From: Candidatus Eisenbacteria bacterium
Lineage (GTDB): Bacteria; Desulfobacterota; Binatia; DP-6
Direction of reading: 5' to 3'
DNA length: 62,852 nt
NCBI GenBank assembly: GCA_035577985.1
Contig: DATJZY010000103.1
Span: forward strand, 1 to 62,852
Below are positions 19,066 through 28,435 of the stretch, in pieces (the stretch's first letter is position 1; every line of letters starts with the position of its first letter). Made by a program: the position numbers and the translations under genes. The notes beneath the pieces were generated by a model. The model saw only the letters and a program-made list of their open reading frames with translations. It did not search any database and had not been told where the DNA came from.

Positions 19066-20693
19066 GCGAGCCCGAGGGACGCAGACACTACCTCAACGTC
19101 GACTACGGGGTGCGCTCGTGGCTGCTCACGACCGACCACAAGCGCATCGCGATCCTCTACCTGTGCTCGATCACCGTCATGTTCATCCTGGGTGGGCTGT
19201 TCGCGGTCGGCATTCGCCTGGAGCTGCTGACGCCCCAGGGCGACTTCGTCCAGGCCGACACCTACAACAAGCTCTTCACCATGCACGGGGTCGTGATGGT
19301 GTTCTTCTTCCTCATCCCGTCGATCCCCGCGGTGCTCGGGAACTTCCTGATCCCCATGATGATCGGTGCGCGCGACCTGGCGTTCCCGCGCCTGAACCTC
19401 CTCTCCTGGTACCTCTACGTCGTGGGCGCCCTGTTCACGCTGTTCGCGATGATCACGGGCGGCGTCGACACGGGCTGGACGTTCTATACGCCGTACTCGA
19501 CCGCGTCGTCGGCGACCAACGTCATTCCGACCGCGATCGGCATCTTCATCACGGGCTTCTCGTCGATCCTCACGGGTCTCAACTTCATCGCGACGATCCA
19601 CACCATGCGCGCGCCGGGGCTCACGTGGTTCCGCCTGCCGCTGTTCGTGTGGGCGCACTACGCGACGAGCCTCATCATGGTGCTCGGCACCCCCGTGATC
19701 GCGATCACCGTCGCGCTGGTCGGCCTCGAGCGCGGGCTCCACATCGGCATCTTCGATCCAGCCCTCGGCGGCGACCCGATCCTCTTCCAGCACCTCTTCT
19801 GGTTCTACTCGCACCCGGCCGTCTACATCATGATCCTGCCCGGCATGGGCGTGATCTCGGAAGTGGTCACGTGCTTCGCGCGCCGCCGCATCTACGGCTA
19901 CGGCTTCATCGCCGCGTCGAGCCTCATGATCGCGCTGCTCGGCTTCCTCGTGTGGGGACACCACATGTTCGTGTCCGGGCAATCGCAGTACGCGGCTTTC
20001 GTGTTCTCGTTCCTGTCGTTCTTCGTCGCGATCCCGTCCGCGATCAAGGTCTTCAACTGGACGGCGACGCTCTACCGCGGCTCGATCGCGTGGGAGTCGC
20101 CGATGCTCTACGCGCTCGGCTTCATGGGGTTGTTCACGATCGGCGGCCTCACCGGCCTCTTCCTCGCCGCGCTCGGCCTCGACGTCCACGTGCACGACAC
20201 GTACTTCGTGGTCGCGCACTTCCACTACATCATGGTGGGCGGGACGATCATGGCGTATCTCGGCGGCGTCCACTTCTGGTGGCCGAAGATCACCGGCCGC
20301 ATGTATCCCGAGGCGCTCGCCAAGGTATCGGGCCTCGTGATCTTCCTCGGCTTCAACCTCACGTTCTTCCCGCAGTTCATCCTCGGCTACCTCGGCATGC
20401 CGCGGCGCTATCACTCGTATCCCGACGAGTTCCAGGTGCTGAACGTGTTCTCGACCGCCGGCGCGTCGATCCTGGGCATCGGCTATCTGCTCCCGCTCTG
20501 CTACTTCCTGTGGTCGCTCCGCTACGGCGCCAGAGCGCCGGCGAACCCGTGGAACGCGGCCGGGCTCGAGTGGCAGACGCCCTCGCCGCCGCCGACCGAG
20601 AACTTCGAGACGACGCCGGTCGTCACGGCCGACGCGTACGACTACGGCCCAGACGGGGCGCGCGTGACTGCGCCGGAGGCCGCCGTTGCATAG
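19062..20693 (+). CDS. coxA: Cytochrome c oxidase subunit I, A2-type
   Basis: The 543-residue catalytic subunit has 12 helices. The heme-copper ligands are visible: [40 protein letters not shown] and [18 protein letters not shown]. In helix VI the usual Glu of HPEVY is Ala and a YS pair precedes the His (YSHPAVY), the signature of A2-type oxidases that pass protons without that Glu. A GGAGG near its 3' end probably serves the next gene's TTG start. Confidence 0.97.
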   Translation: MSEPEGRRHYLNVDYGVRSWLLTTDHKRIAILYLCSITVMFILGGLFAVGIRLELLTPQGDFVQADTYNKLFTMHGVVMVFFFLIPSIPAVLGNFLIPMMIGARDLAFPRLNLLSWYLYVVGALFTLFAMITGGVDTGWTFYTPYSTASSATNVIPTAIGIFITGFSSILTGLNFIATIHTMRAPGLTWFRLPLFVWAHYATSLIMVLGTPVIAITVALVGLERGLHIGIFDPALGGDPILFQHLFWFYSHPAVYIMILPGMGVISEVVTCFARRRIYGYGFIAASSLMIALLGFLVWGHHMFVSGQSQYAAFVFSFLSFFVAIPSAIKVFNWTATLYRGSIAWESPMLYALGFMGLFTIGGLTGLFLAALGLDVHVHDTYFVVAHFHYIMVGGTIMAYLGGVHFWWPKITGRMYPEALAKVSGLVIFLGFNLTFFPQFILGYLGMPRRYHSYPDEFQVLNVFSTAGASILGIGYLLPLCYFLWSLRYGARAPANPWNAAGLEWQTPSPPPTENFETTPVVTADAYDYGPDGARVTAPEAAVA

Positions 20694-21336
20694 CCTGTCG
20701 GACGCGCAGCCGCTCGCCCATCAGTTCGACGACACCGGCCAGCAGCGTCGCGCCGTGGCGTTCGGCATGTGGGCGTTCCTCGTGAACGAGATCATGTTCT
20801 TCGGCGGCCTGTTCGTGACGTACACGGTGTATCGCGTGCTCTACCCGCACGCCTTCCACGACGGCTCGCACCACCTGGACATCACGCTCGGCACGATCAA
20901 CACCGCGGTGCTGATCGCGAGCTCGCTCACCATGGCGCTCGGCGTCTGGTCGGCCGAGCATGGCAAGCGCCGGCCGCTCATGGCGTGGCTCCTGATGACG
21001 CTCCTCCTGGGCGGCGTCTTCGTCGGCATCAAGGCGGTCGAGTACCACGGCAAGTGGGTCGACCACCTGGTCCCGGGCCCCGGGTTCGTCTGGCACGGCG
21101 AGGGCGCGCAGCACGTGCAGATCTTCTACTCGCTCTACTTCGCGATGACCGGCTTCCACGCGCTCCACATGCTGGTCGGCTTCGGCCTGCTCACCTGGCT
21201 CATCATCGACGCGCGGCGCGGCCGCTTCGGCCCGGCCTACTACGCGCCCGTCGAGGTGGTCGGGCTCTACTGGCACTTCGTCGACATCGTGTGGATCTTC
21301 CTCTTCCCGCTCCTCTACCTCATCGGGAGACATTGA
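20686..21336 (+). CDS. coxC: Cytochrome c oxidase subunit III
   Basis: The 216-residue protein has five transmembrane helices and the subunit III pattern: [39 protein letters not shown] and the terminal [21 protein letters not shown] chose TTG 20686, which overlaps the coxA stop by 8 nt, because GGAGG at 20673-20677 is well placed for it. Confidence 0.95.
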   Translation: MHSLSDAQPLAHQFDDTGQQRRAVAFGMWAFLVNEIMFFGGLFVTYTVYRVLYPHAFHDGSHHLDITLGTINTAVLIASSLTMALGVWSAEHGKRRPLMAWLLMTLLLGGVFVGIKAVEYHGKWVDHLVPGPGFVWHGEGAQHVQIFYSLYFAMTGFHALHMLVGFGLLTWLIIDARRGRFGPAYYAPVEVVGLYWHFVDIVWIFLFPLLYLIGRH

Positions 21337-21632
21337 TGAGCGACTCCGCCCACCCCGGCCCGACCCTCGGCGTCTACTTCGCCGTGTTCACCGCCCTGGT
21401 CGTCTTGACGGGCATCACCGTCGCGGTCGCCTTCGTCGACCTGGGGGCGCTCAACAACGTCGTCATGCTCGGGATCGCCGTGACCAAGGCGACGCTCGTC
21501 GTGCTGTTCTTCATGCACGTCTTCTACGGGCCGCGCCTGGTGTGGGCGCTCGCAGCGGGCGGCTTCGCGTGGCTCGTGATCCTGATCGGCTTCACCTTGT
21601 CCGACTTCCTGACGCGCGTCGCGGTGGGCTGA
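21336..21632 (+). CDS. Cytochrome c oxidase subunit IV (CtaF/CyoD type)
   Basis: The 98-residue protein has three transmembrane helices and the subunit IV motif VTKATLVVLFFMHVFYGPRL, which fits prokaryotic cytochrome C oxidase subunit IV (COX4_pro). It helps stabilise the oxidase. TGATG joins it to coxC and it is the last gene of the respiratory operon, followed by a large inverted repeat. Confidence 0.9.
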   Translation: MSDSAHPGPTLGVYFAVFTALVVLTGITVAVAFVDLGALNNVVMLGIAVTKATLVVLFFMHVFYGPRLVWALAAGGFAWLVILIGFTLSDFLTRVAVG

Positions 21633-21649
21633 TCTCGGCATGTGCGGGC

Positions 21650-21766
21650 GGGCGAGGGCGCCGGGTGGGGGCGCCGGCTCATGATCCTCGCGCACCCCCG
21701 CCCCGGCCGCCCCGCCGCCCCCCGCGCTGCGGAAATCGCCGGCGCCCCCACCCGGCGCCCTCGCCC
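21650..21766. repeat. 117-bp palindromic element with 29-bp perfect arms
   Basis: Bases 21650-21678 and 21738-21766 are perfect inverted copies, separated by 59 bp of pyrimidine-rich DNA. It lies between the convergent cox operon and the redoxin/dsbD operon. It could act as a bidirectional terminator, although no T-run follows, or be a MITE-like unit. No target duplication is obvious. Confidence 0.7.
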
Positions 21767-21805
21767 ACCCTGGCGATGTGCGATCGACGCCGAGTTCGGC
21801 GCGCG

Positions 21806-22441
21806 TCAATCGCCGTACTTTACCGAGCAGCCGTACGGCGCCGTCGTGGCGACCGTGACGGGTTTGCCGGCGGTCGTTTCCTGGTAGGCGGCGAGCACGT
21901 AGTTCTTCGCGCCGTCGACGTCGGAGGCGTCGGCGCTCGGGCGATCGTCGATGGCGCCCGCGTAGACGAGGACGCCCTTCGCATCGACCAGGTACATGTG
22001 GGGCGTCGTCTTCGCGCCGTAGAGGCGGCCGACCTTGCCGTCGCCGTCGAGCAGGACCGCCGTGGGCACGGCGTTCTCGGCGGCGAGGTAGGCGTCCTCC
22101 TCGGCGGGCGTGACGAATCCCTGCTTGCCCGGCGCCGACGAGATGACGGTCAGCCACACGCCGCCCTGCGCGGTGATCTCCTTCTGCAGGCGCTGCATGT
22201 TGCCGCTGCCGTAGTGCTTCTTCACGAACGGGCAGCCCTGGTTGTGCCATTCGAGCACGACGACCTTGCCCTTGAAGTCGGACAGGTGGCGGGTCGCGCC
22301 CTTGGTGTCGACGACGGCGAAGTCGGGCGCCGGCTCGCCGACGCGCGCGACCTCGGTCGCGGCGATGGTGCGCGGCGCGCCGGCGATGGTCGAAGCGGCC
22401 AGGACCGCGGCGGCGAGGATGGTCTTCGATGCGCTCTTCAT
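21806..22441 (-). CDS. Exported thioredoxin-like redoxin
   Basis: The 211-residue protein has a Sec signal peptide (MKSASKTILAAAVLAASTIA) and a peroxiredoxin/AhpC-TSA-like fold: GEPAPDFAVVDTKGATRHLS, VVVLEWHNQGCPFVKKHYGS with a single cysteine at the active position, and KTTPHMYLVDAKGVLVYAGA. Lacking a CxxC, it resembles the PRX-like family found in envelopes. The ATG overlaps the dsbD stop (ATGA), and an AAGGAG lies just upstream, so it is coupled to DsbD, which may supply it with reductant. Confidence 0.88.
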   Translation of the reverse strand: MKSASKTILAAAVLAASTIAGAPRTIAATEVARVGEPAPDFAVVDTKGATRHLSDFKGKVVVLEWHNQGCPFVKKHYGSGNMQRLQKEITAQGGVWLTVISSAPGKQGFVTPAEEDAYLAAENAVPTAVLLDGDGKVGRLYGAKTTPHMYLVDAKGVLVYAGAIDDRPSADASDVDGAKNYVLAAYQETTAGKPVTVATTAPYGCSVKYGD

Positions 22442-24468
22442 GTGGGGCTCCTTCTCTCGAGTTGATCGAGCTCGGTCAGAACCGTCTCGGTGGTGAGGAT
22501 CTGCGGGAGGATGCGGGGCGGGTCCTTCTCGCGCCCCGTGTACAGGACGTAGAGCGGGACGCCGTCGCGCCCGAAGCGCTGCAGCGCCCGCGCGATGTCG
22601 GGGTCGGGCCGCGTCCAGTCGGCGCGCATGGGCACGACGCCCATGGCCTTCATCTTGGCCGTGACGGCGGGCGTCGCGAGCGCGAGCCGCTCGTTCACCT
22701 GGCACGTGACGCACCAGGCCGCCGTGAAGTCGACGAACACGGGCCGGCCGGCGCGCAGGTGCTCGCCGACGCGCTCCGCCGAGTACGGCTCCCAGGCGAG
22801 CGCGCCGCCGGCGCTGGGAACCATCGCCGTGGGCACGATCGTCGCGAGGACGCCGAGCGCGCCGGCGACGGCGGTTCCCGCGACAAGCCGCGATCGGCCG
22901 CGCGGCCGGCGCCCCGTGATCCACATCGCGAGCGCGACCAGGAGGATCGCCGTCAGCACCGCGAGCACGCCGGCGGGTCCCGCCTGCAGGCTCACGACCC
23001 AGACGAGCCACACGACGGTCGCCAGGAGTGGAAACGCCAGCACGTGCTTCAACGTCTCCATCCACGCGCCCGGCCGCGGCAGCCGCGCGCCGATCGCCGG
23101 CACGAGCGTGATGGCGACGTACGGCAGCGCGAGCCCGAGGCCGAGGCTCGTGAACACGCCGAGCGCGACGGCCGGCGGCTGCACCAGCGCATAGCCGAGC
23201 GCGGTGCCCATGAACGGCGCGGTGCACGGGGTCGCGACGACGGTCGCGAGCACGCCCGTGAAGAACGACGCCCGGTACCCGCCGCCGGCGGCGAGCCGGT
23301 TCCCGAGCCCCATGAGCGAGGCACCGACGGGCGAGACGTCGAGGAGCGTCAGTGCCATCCAGAAGAACAGCGTCGCGAGCAACGCCACCACGACCGGGCT
23401 CTGGAGCTGGAAGCCCCAGCCGAGCTGCGCACCGCCCGCGCGCACCGCGAGCAGCACGCCCGCCAGCGCCCAGAACGACACCAGCACCCCGAGCGCGTAG
23501 ACGATCCCGTGCACACGCACGTCCCGTTGCGCCTCGCCGGCGAGCCCGACGAGACCGAGCGCCTTCAGGGCCAGCACCGGGAACACGCAGGGCATGAGGT
23601 TCAGGAGCAGCCCGCCCGCGAACGCGAGCACGAGCGGCATGAGCGCGAGACCCGCGGTGCCGACGGCGACGTCGATCGCGTACGCATGCCCGCCGACCGT
23701 GAGCACGCCCGCAACGGCCGCAAGCGGCGAGCGCGCGCCGCTCCACGGCGTCAGATCGAGGCGGAAGCCGTCCGGCGAGAGCGTCACCTCCTGCGGCTCG
23801 GCGTGCTCGATCGCTTCGCGCGCGAACGGGAAGAAGAGCGGCCGCGGGTCGAGGGCGCCGGTGACGCCTCGCGCGACCAGCGTGATCGCCTCCGGGCTCG
23901 CGTCCGCGGAGAGCTGCCAGCCTGGGGGAACCGCCGCCGGAAGCCGCGCGCGCGTCGCGTCGAACAGCGGCGTCGCGTCGGTCGGCCCCGGCGCCCCGCC
24001 GGCGACGGGGAGTCGGAGCGAGAGCGGGGCCGAGCCCGGGATGCACTCGTCACGGTCGCACACGAGCCACGTCGCCTTGGCGCGGATGTCGACCGTGCCG
24101 AAGCTCGGGAGATCGGCCGGAACGCGCAGCGTCACCGGCAGCAACGCTACGCCCTCGTAGCCGAAGTTCGTGAGCGGTCCCACCGGAATGCGCTCGGGTG
24201 TCGGCCACTCGATCGGGCCCGCGCTGAAGCCGGGAGGGAGCGTCCACTCGACACTCGGCGCTTCCCCCGAGTCACCCGGATTGCGCCAGTACACGTGCCA
24301 GCCGGGCTCGAGCGCGAACCGGAGGCCGACGGCGGCGGCGTGGCCGGGCTGGATCGAGGCGCGGTCCGCTACCAGCTCGACCTGCACGTGCGGCGCGACG
24401 ACGGGCGCGGACAGCGCCCGTGCCGACGCCAGCGCGAGGCCGAGCAGCGCGAGGAGGGTTCGAGGCAT
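22438..24468 (-). CDS. dsbD: Thiol:disulfide interchange protein DsbD
   Basis: DsbD moves reducing power from cytosolic thioredoxin to the periplasm. The 676-residue product has a signal peptide, an N-terminal domain with WLVCDRDECIPGSAPLSL, a multi-helix domain with the paired cysteines LMPCVFPVLALKALGL and ATPCTAPFMGTALGYA, and a C-terminal thioredoxin domain FVDFTAAWCVTCQVNERLA with CVTC. I start at ATG 24468, where the signal peptide begins; the frame stays open upstream. It lies upstream of the redoxin gene and near the oxidase, consistent with a role in cytochrome or CuA maturation. Confidence 0.94.
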   Translation of the reverse strand: MPRTLLALLGLALASARALSAPVVAPHVQVELVADRASIQPGHAAAVGLRFALEPGWHVYWRNPGDSGEAPSVEWTLPPGFSAGPIEWPTPERIPVGPLTNFGYEGVALLPVTLRVPADLPSFGTVDIRAKATWLVCDRDECIPGSAPLSLRLPVAGGAPGPTDATPLFDATRARLPAAVPPGWQLSADASPEAITLVARGVTGALDPRPLFFPFAREAIEHAEPQEVTLSPDGFRLDLTPWSGARSPLAAVAGVLTVGGHAYAIDVAVGTAGLALMPLVLAFAGGLLLNLMPCVFPVLALKALGLVGLAGEAQRDVRVHGIVYALGVLVSFWALAGVLLAVRAGGAQLGWGFQLQSPVVVALLATLFFWMALTLLDVSPVGASLMGLGNRLAAGGGYRASFFTGVLATVVATPCTAPFMGTALGYALVQPPAVALGVFTSLGLGLALPYVAITLVPAIGARLPRPGAWMETLKHVLAFPLLATVVWLVWVVSLQAGPAGVLAVLTAILLVALAMWITGRRPRGRSRLVAGTAVAGALGVLATIVPTAMVPSAGGALAWEPYSAERVGEHLRAGRPVFVDFTAAWCVTCQVNERLALATPAVTAKMKAMGVVPMRADWTRPDPDIARALQRFGRDGVPLYVLYTGREKDPPRILPQILTTETVLTELDQLERRSPT

Positions 24469-24491
24469 TCCGGTGCGCCATTTAGGTCGCA

Positions 24492-24519
24492 ATTTCGGAA
24501 CTCGGTCCAGTCCCGAAAT
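24492..24519. promoter_or_regulatory. Dyad upstream of dsbD
   Basis: Eleven-base arms (24492-24502 and 24509-24519, one mismatch) with a 6-nt centre form an operator-sized dyad 24 nt before the dsbD start. It may bind a regulator of the dsbD-redoxin operon or act as a hairpin. Confidence 0.4.
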
Positions 24520-24783
24520 CCAACGACCCGGGCAGCACAGGGTTGACGCACGGTCGACGGCGTCCACGGCGACGATGCGCCCCACACGATCGCAGACGAT
24601 CCTCGGGGCCGTCCTCTTCATTGTGTCGGCCGTCAGGGTCGGCTCGCTCTCCGGCCGCAAGGCGATCCCGAAGGGCACGGCGACCGCGATGGAAGGCCCC
24701 GGCGAGCCCCAACGTCGCCGACATGAAGACACTGGTGAAGACCCTCTGAGCGACGGCCTCTGCGGGGGGACGGAGCCCCATGG

Positions 24784-24813
24784 TTGACACCGAGAGTTCC
24801 CCAGGGCTACAGC
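24784..24813 (+). promoter_or_regulatory. Putative promoter for membrane protein pair
   Basis: TTGACA (24784-24789), an 18-bp spacer and TACAGC (24808-24813). Transcription would start at about 24820, only a few bases before the GTG at 24824, giving a near-leaderless message. Confidence 0.45.
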
Positions 24814-24823
24814 GCGGCCCGCA

Positions 24824-26557
24824 GTGCACGTACGGACCGGCGCCGAGCCGTCGCTCGATTACCTGTCGGCGCGCGATCCGAGCGAGCGCGTGCTCGCCCT
24901 CGCGACGATGCTTTGGGGCGCCGTGCTCTCGACTTGGCTCACGTGGTTGTTCTTCAGGGCCCCGCCGGATCTGTTGCACTGGAACCACGAGGGAGCATCG
25001 TACATCTACCGGCTCGTCGAGTTCGTCGACTGTCTCCGGGCTGGCCAGCCCTTCCCGCAGTGGGCGAGCGACTTCCGCGGCGGCCTCGGGAGCCCGTACT
25101 TCGGGTACTACCAGCCCGGCTTCTTCTACGTCGCAAGCGCGTTCACGTTGTTTTTCTCGACCGCGAGGGAAGCGCTCGGCGGCGCGCTCTGGCTCTTTTC
25201 GCTCGCGGGCTTCCTCGCCACCGCCGCACTCGTCCGTGCGCGCTTCGGTGGTGTGGCTGGTGTGCTCGCCGGGTCGGCGCTCCTTCTCTCCCACTATCCA
25301 CGTCTCGAGATCTATGTCCGTGGCGATCTCTCCGAGTACGCCGCCATGATGACGTTGCCCATTGCGCTCTGCGCGCTCACACGGTGGCTCGAGGACGCTC
25401 GCCCGCGCTCCTGGAGCGCGCTCGCCCTTGCGAGCGGTGCACTGGTCGTCTTACACGCAGGCGTCGGTCTCATCGGCTATGGCTTCCTTACGCTCGCGAC
25501 GCTCTGGTACGCGGCGGCGCTCGGAGCCTGGCACCGCGGCCTTTCGGCGGTGGGAGCGCTGCTGCTCGGAATGGGATTGGTCGCCTTCTACTGGTTTCCC
25601 GTTGCGTTCGAGTGGTCGCTCGCGAGCGGCGATCGCGTCGCCTACGGTCCATACCACTACGGGTACCATTTCATCGATGCGCGTCAGCTCTTGGGCTGGG
25701 AGGGCCGCCTCACGTTCGTGTCGGTCGACCTCGAGCCGGTCGTCCCGGCGCTCGCGATCGTCGGTCTCGTAATGCTTGGTGTACGGCGCGGTGAGCATAG
25801 ATCGACACAGCGACGCCTCGTCGGGCTCCTTTGGACCGTCACCGCGCTCAGCATGTTCCTGATGACACCGGCATCGCAGTTCGTCTGGGAGCGGCTACCT
25901 CTCCTCCGGCTGCTTCAGTTCCCGTGGCGGCTGCTCGTCGCGCTGACCGTGGCAACCGCGATGCTCGCGGGCTGCCAACCCCTGTTGCCTCGCGTCGTTG
26001 CAGGGGGCGGGATCCTGGCCTTGCTCTGGTGGGCGGCGGTCGGGCTCACGCCTGGACCCCTCATCCGGTACCCGGTCGTACATGACGGCGCGGACCTTCG
26101 GGGTATTTTTTTTGTACCGGATCTCGCCGGCGAGTGGCTACCGCCCGATGCGCAGGCGTTCCGTGCAAGAACGGTCCCGCGTGAGCTGCGCTGCATCCCC
26201 GAGTGCGAGAGGGCGTCGATCGATCGGGGGCAGGGCTGGATCCGGGTCCGGGTCACAACGGAACAGGGCGCGTCCGTGGTCGTGCCACAGTACTTCTTCC
26301 CTGCCGGCTGGCGGGTCACCCTCGACGGACAGCCGGTCGAGACGGACAAGGATCCGGCCGGCCTGCTGCGCGTGACGGTACCACCCGTGCGCGACGGCGT
26401 AATCGAAGCACGCTTTCACATGACGCCGATGCGCCGCCTGGGGGTGGCCGTCTCCGCGGTCGCGTTCGTTCTCTGGCTCGCGCTAGTCGCGATGTCGCGC
26501 GACGGAACTGTGCGCACGATTGGTCGCCGACGGCCCTCCACGTCTGGGCCCCGATGA
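24824..26557 (+). CDS. Large membrane protein, PTPS-related/glycosyltransferase-like
   Basis: The 577-residue protein has about ten to twelve transmembrane segments and a hydrophilic C-terminal domain (about 420-545) before a last helix. The early segment GQPFPQWASDFRGGLGSPYF and PGFFYVASAF is the pattern of membrane proteins called 6-pyruvoyl-tetrahydropterin-synthase-related, which resemble GT-C glycosyltransferases. The acceptor and donor are unknown. Base composition looks less GC-rich than the neighbours, with more A/T-ending codons and a run of eight T near 26105. The start is the GTG next to a candidate promoter. It overlaps the next gene by 4 nt. Confidence 0.68.
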   Translation: MHVRTGAEPSLDYLSARDPSERVLALATMLWGAVLSTWLTWLFFRAPPDLLHWNHEGASYIYRLVEFVDCLRAGQPFPQWASDFRGGLGSPYFGYYQPGFFYVASAFTLFFSTAREALGGALWLFSLAGFLATAALVRARFGGVAGVLAGSALLLSHYPRLEIYVRGDLSEYAAMMTLPIALCALTRWLEDARPRSWSALALASGALVVLHAGVGLIGYGFLTLATLWYAAALGAWHRGLSAVGALLLGMGLVAFYWFPVAFEWSLASGDRVAYGPYHYGYHFIDARQLLGWEGRLTFVSVDLEPVVPALAIVGLVMLGVRRGEHRSTQRRLVGLLWTVTALSMFLMTPASQFVWERLPLLRLLQFPWRLLVALTVATAMLAGCQPLLPRVVAGGGILALLWWAAVGLTPGPLIRYPVVHDGADLRGIFFVPDLAGEWLPPDAQAFRARTVPRELRCIPECERASIDRGQGWIRVRVTTEQGASVVVPQYFFPAGWRVTLDGQPVETDKDPAGLLRVTVPPVRDGVIEARFHMTPMRRLGVAVSAVAFVLWLALVAMSRDGTVRTIGRRRPSTSGPR

Positions 26558-28068
26558 GCGCCCCGCCGCTCGACGTCAAGTCCGAGCGGATCCTTTGGAT
26601 CGGCGCACTGGTGGTGTGCGCACTGTCACTCGGCCGCGCGGTCCCTTCGTGGCGTGACGAACTCGCGGCCAAGTACGACCTGGTGTACGAAACGCCGAGC
26701 CTGCGTACGATCGAGTTGTTGCGTGACGACCGGAATCCCTACGACCCGGCGGTGTACGCGCACGCTCCTTTCTGGATCACGATGTACACGCCGCTGTATC
26801 ACGCGATCAGCGCGACGATGCCGAGCGATCCGCAGCGTCCGTTCCTCGCCGGGCGCATCGTCAATCTGAGTTGCGTGCTGCTGCTCGTCGCGCTGCTCTT
26901 CGTCGTCCGCGAGGGCGAGAGCTCGCTCGCGGCACTCGCACTCGGCGCGTTTTTCCTGGTGCGACCGGTGTGCAGCAACGCGGCGATCCTCAAGGGCGAC
27001 TTCCTCGGCGTGATGTTCGCGTTCGTAGCGGTGCTGTGCGCGGACCGAGCTCGCGTGAGATCTGCTTGGATCCTACCCAGCGCGCTCTGCTGCGTGCTCG
27101 CCATCGCGTCCAAGCAATCGATGGTTGCGGCGAGCGCCGCGTGCGTCGCCTTCATGCTGCTCGCGAACCGCCGCCGCGGACTCGCCTTGAGTATCCTGCT
27201 CGTCTCACTGCTGGGCGCGTTCGCTCTCCTCGCGCAACTCAAGTGGGGCGACGGCTTCTGGTTCTCGATCTGGACGGCGCCGCAGAACCCGATGAGCGGC
27301 GCGATCTTCCGATGGCTGTGGAGGGAGATGTTGTGGCAACCGGTAGCGATGCTCAACTTGGTGTTCGGTCTGACGATGCTCGCTGTCCTCGTCGCACGCC
27401 GTGGTCGTGGAGCCTTCACGGAGTCGCCCTTCGTGATCTACTGGATCGCGTCGGCCGCGGTGTTGCTCGCGACGCTCGGCAAGCTAGGCGCGGCGGCGAA
27501 TTACTTCCACGAGTGGGAGTTCGCTTCGCTCGCATTGATGGTGTTCGCCGGTCGCGAGGTCGCAGCGGCGTTCGGCGGGCGGCGATTCGCGATCACGGTC
27601 TCGGCCGTGATGATCGTAGCCGCGGGCACCGAGCTCCTCCTGACGCGCGGTAATCCGATGAGCTACACCTTTGCCACGCCCGAAGGTAATCGTCGGGCCG
27701 CGGAGCAAGCCGAGAAGGACGCGGCCGACATTCGGCAGATCTCAGGTGATTCGCCCAAGATCCTCAACCTCTACTACCCCGGCATCGGCTACCCGCTGCC
27801 AGGAGAAATCTGCGTCAACGATCCCTACCTGTACGCGCTGCTATTCCAGAGCGGCAAGCTTTCGCCGGAAATTCTCCAGGACGCGCTCGCGGCGCGCGAG
27901 TTCGACTCGGTCATAGTCCCGATCAATTTCCTTTCAGGTGGCTACCCGGTCGCTCGCGAGCTGCTGACGCCCTTGCGGGAGAACTACGGAATCGCCAAAC
28001 GTTTCGCCCACCGAGCAACGGGGCCCACCGCGGGGTTCGACTACCTCGTACCCCGGCCCAGCAATTGA
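26554..28068 (+). CDS. Multi-pass membrane protein, GT-C-like
   Basis: The 504-residue protein has about ten transmembrane helices and a short soluble C-terminal domain (about 385-504). The first loop, with YETPSLRTIELLRDDRNPYD and PFWITMYTPLYHAISATMPS, is like the luminal loop of GT-C or ArnT-type glycosyltransferases that use lipid-linked sugars. I do not recognise the exact family. ATGA couples it to the preceding gene, so the two probably act together on a surface glycan or lipid. Like its partner it uses more A/T-ending codons than the rest of the window, hinting at transfer. Confidence 0.65.
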   Translation: MSAPPLDVKSERILWIGALVVCALSLGRAVPSWRDELAAKYDLVYETPSLRTIELLRDDRNPYDPAVYAHAPFWITMYTPLYHAISATMPSDPQRPFLAGRIVNLSCVLLLVALLFVVREGESSLAALALGAFFLVRPVCSNAAILKGDFLGVMFAFVAVLCADRARVRSAWILPSALCCVLAIASKQSMVAASAACVAFMLLANRRRGLALSILLVSLLGAFALLAQLKWGDGFWFSIWTAPQNPMSGAIFRWLWREMLWQPVAMLNLVFGLTMLAVLVARRGRGAFTESPFVIYWIASAAVLLATLGKLGAAANYFHEWEFASLALMVFAGREVAAAFGGRRFAITVSAVMIVAAGTELLLTRGNPMSYTFATPEGNRRAAEQAEKDAADIRQISGDSPKILNLYYPGIGYPLPGEICVNDPYLYALLFQSGKLSPEILQDALAAREFDSVIVPINFLSGGYPVARELLTPLRENYGIAKRFAHRATGPTAGFDYLVPRPSN

Positions 28069-28435
28069 GCGATCTCGCGCTCCGCCGTCGGCTTCAGCGC
28101 GCGGCGAACCGTCGGGCGTGTTGGGGTAGTCGCAACGGCACGCCGCCGTACGCTTCTCGGCGCTTCCCGTGTGGCGGCTTCACGCTCAGTGCGTGCGAGG
28201 CGTATCTGCCGCCGTCGACGAAAAGCCCGCACAAACCTGTTCGCGAGGAGATCCCGTAGGGGCGAGCCCCTCCTTCGCCCACATGAAGGCGTAGCTTCGC
28301 ACGCCCTGCGTCACAGCGGAGCCCGACGACCGGGTCGTGCGGCGGCTTGACGCCCACAGAGAGCGAGGCGTATCTGCCTCGTCGACCGAGAAGCCGGCAT
28401 CGGGCTAGCCCGAGCAACCCTCCCGAGGAGGCGAA
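28069..28435. other. Gene-free gap with a degenerate direct repeat
   Basis: No supported gene is present. The gap holds two related units of about 60 bp (28173-28233 and 28341-28400) sharing GCGAGGCGTATCTGCC and the block CGTCGAC-x-GAAAAGCC. Each is followed by a GAGGAG purine run, but only the second is followed by an open gene. Confidence 0.6.
28173..28400 (+). repeat. Imperfect 60-bp direct repeat pair
   Basis: Unit 1 (28173-28233) and unit 2 (28341-28400) share GGCGGCTT, GCGAGGCGTATCTGCC and CGTCGAC segments. Unit 2 is the leader of the small gene at 28436. Unit 1 may be a duplicated leader whose gene has been lost, or both may be copies of a dispersed element. Confidence 0.5.

Larger units (their letters stand above)
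24469..24823. other. Gene-free gap between dsbD and membrane protein gene
   Basis: Apart from the dyad at 24492-24519 and the promoter at 24784-24813 I see no supported gene. Short open frames on both strands look like fragments: a plus-strand one has a hydrophobic run (ILGAVLFIVSAVRVGSL) near 24600-24650 but no ribosome binding site or recognisable family. It may be a decayed small membrane protein. Confidence 0.4.

Noticed and set aside
24543..24787. A small gene with a hydrophobic start near 24574.
   Set aside because: It has no ribosome binding site, the frame changes character after about 25 codons and no family is visible. It is kept as a possible remnant within the gap entry.
28069..28435. 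A tRNA or CRISPR array in the repeat-rich gap.
   Set aside because: There are only two imperfect units about 168 bp apart and no cloverleaf with a TTC-containing arm. I saw no tRNA, rRNA or CRISPR array anywhere in the window.
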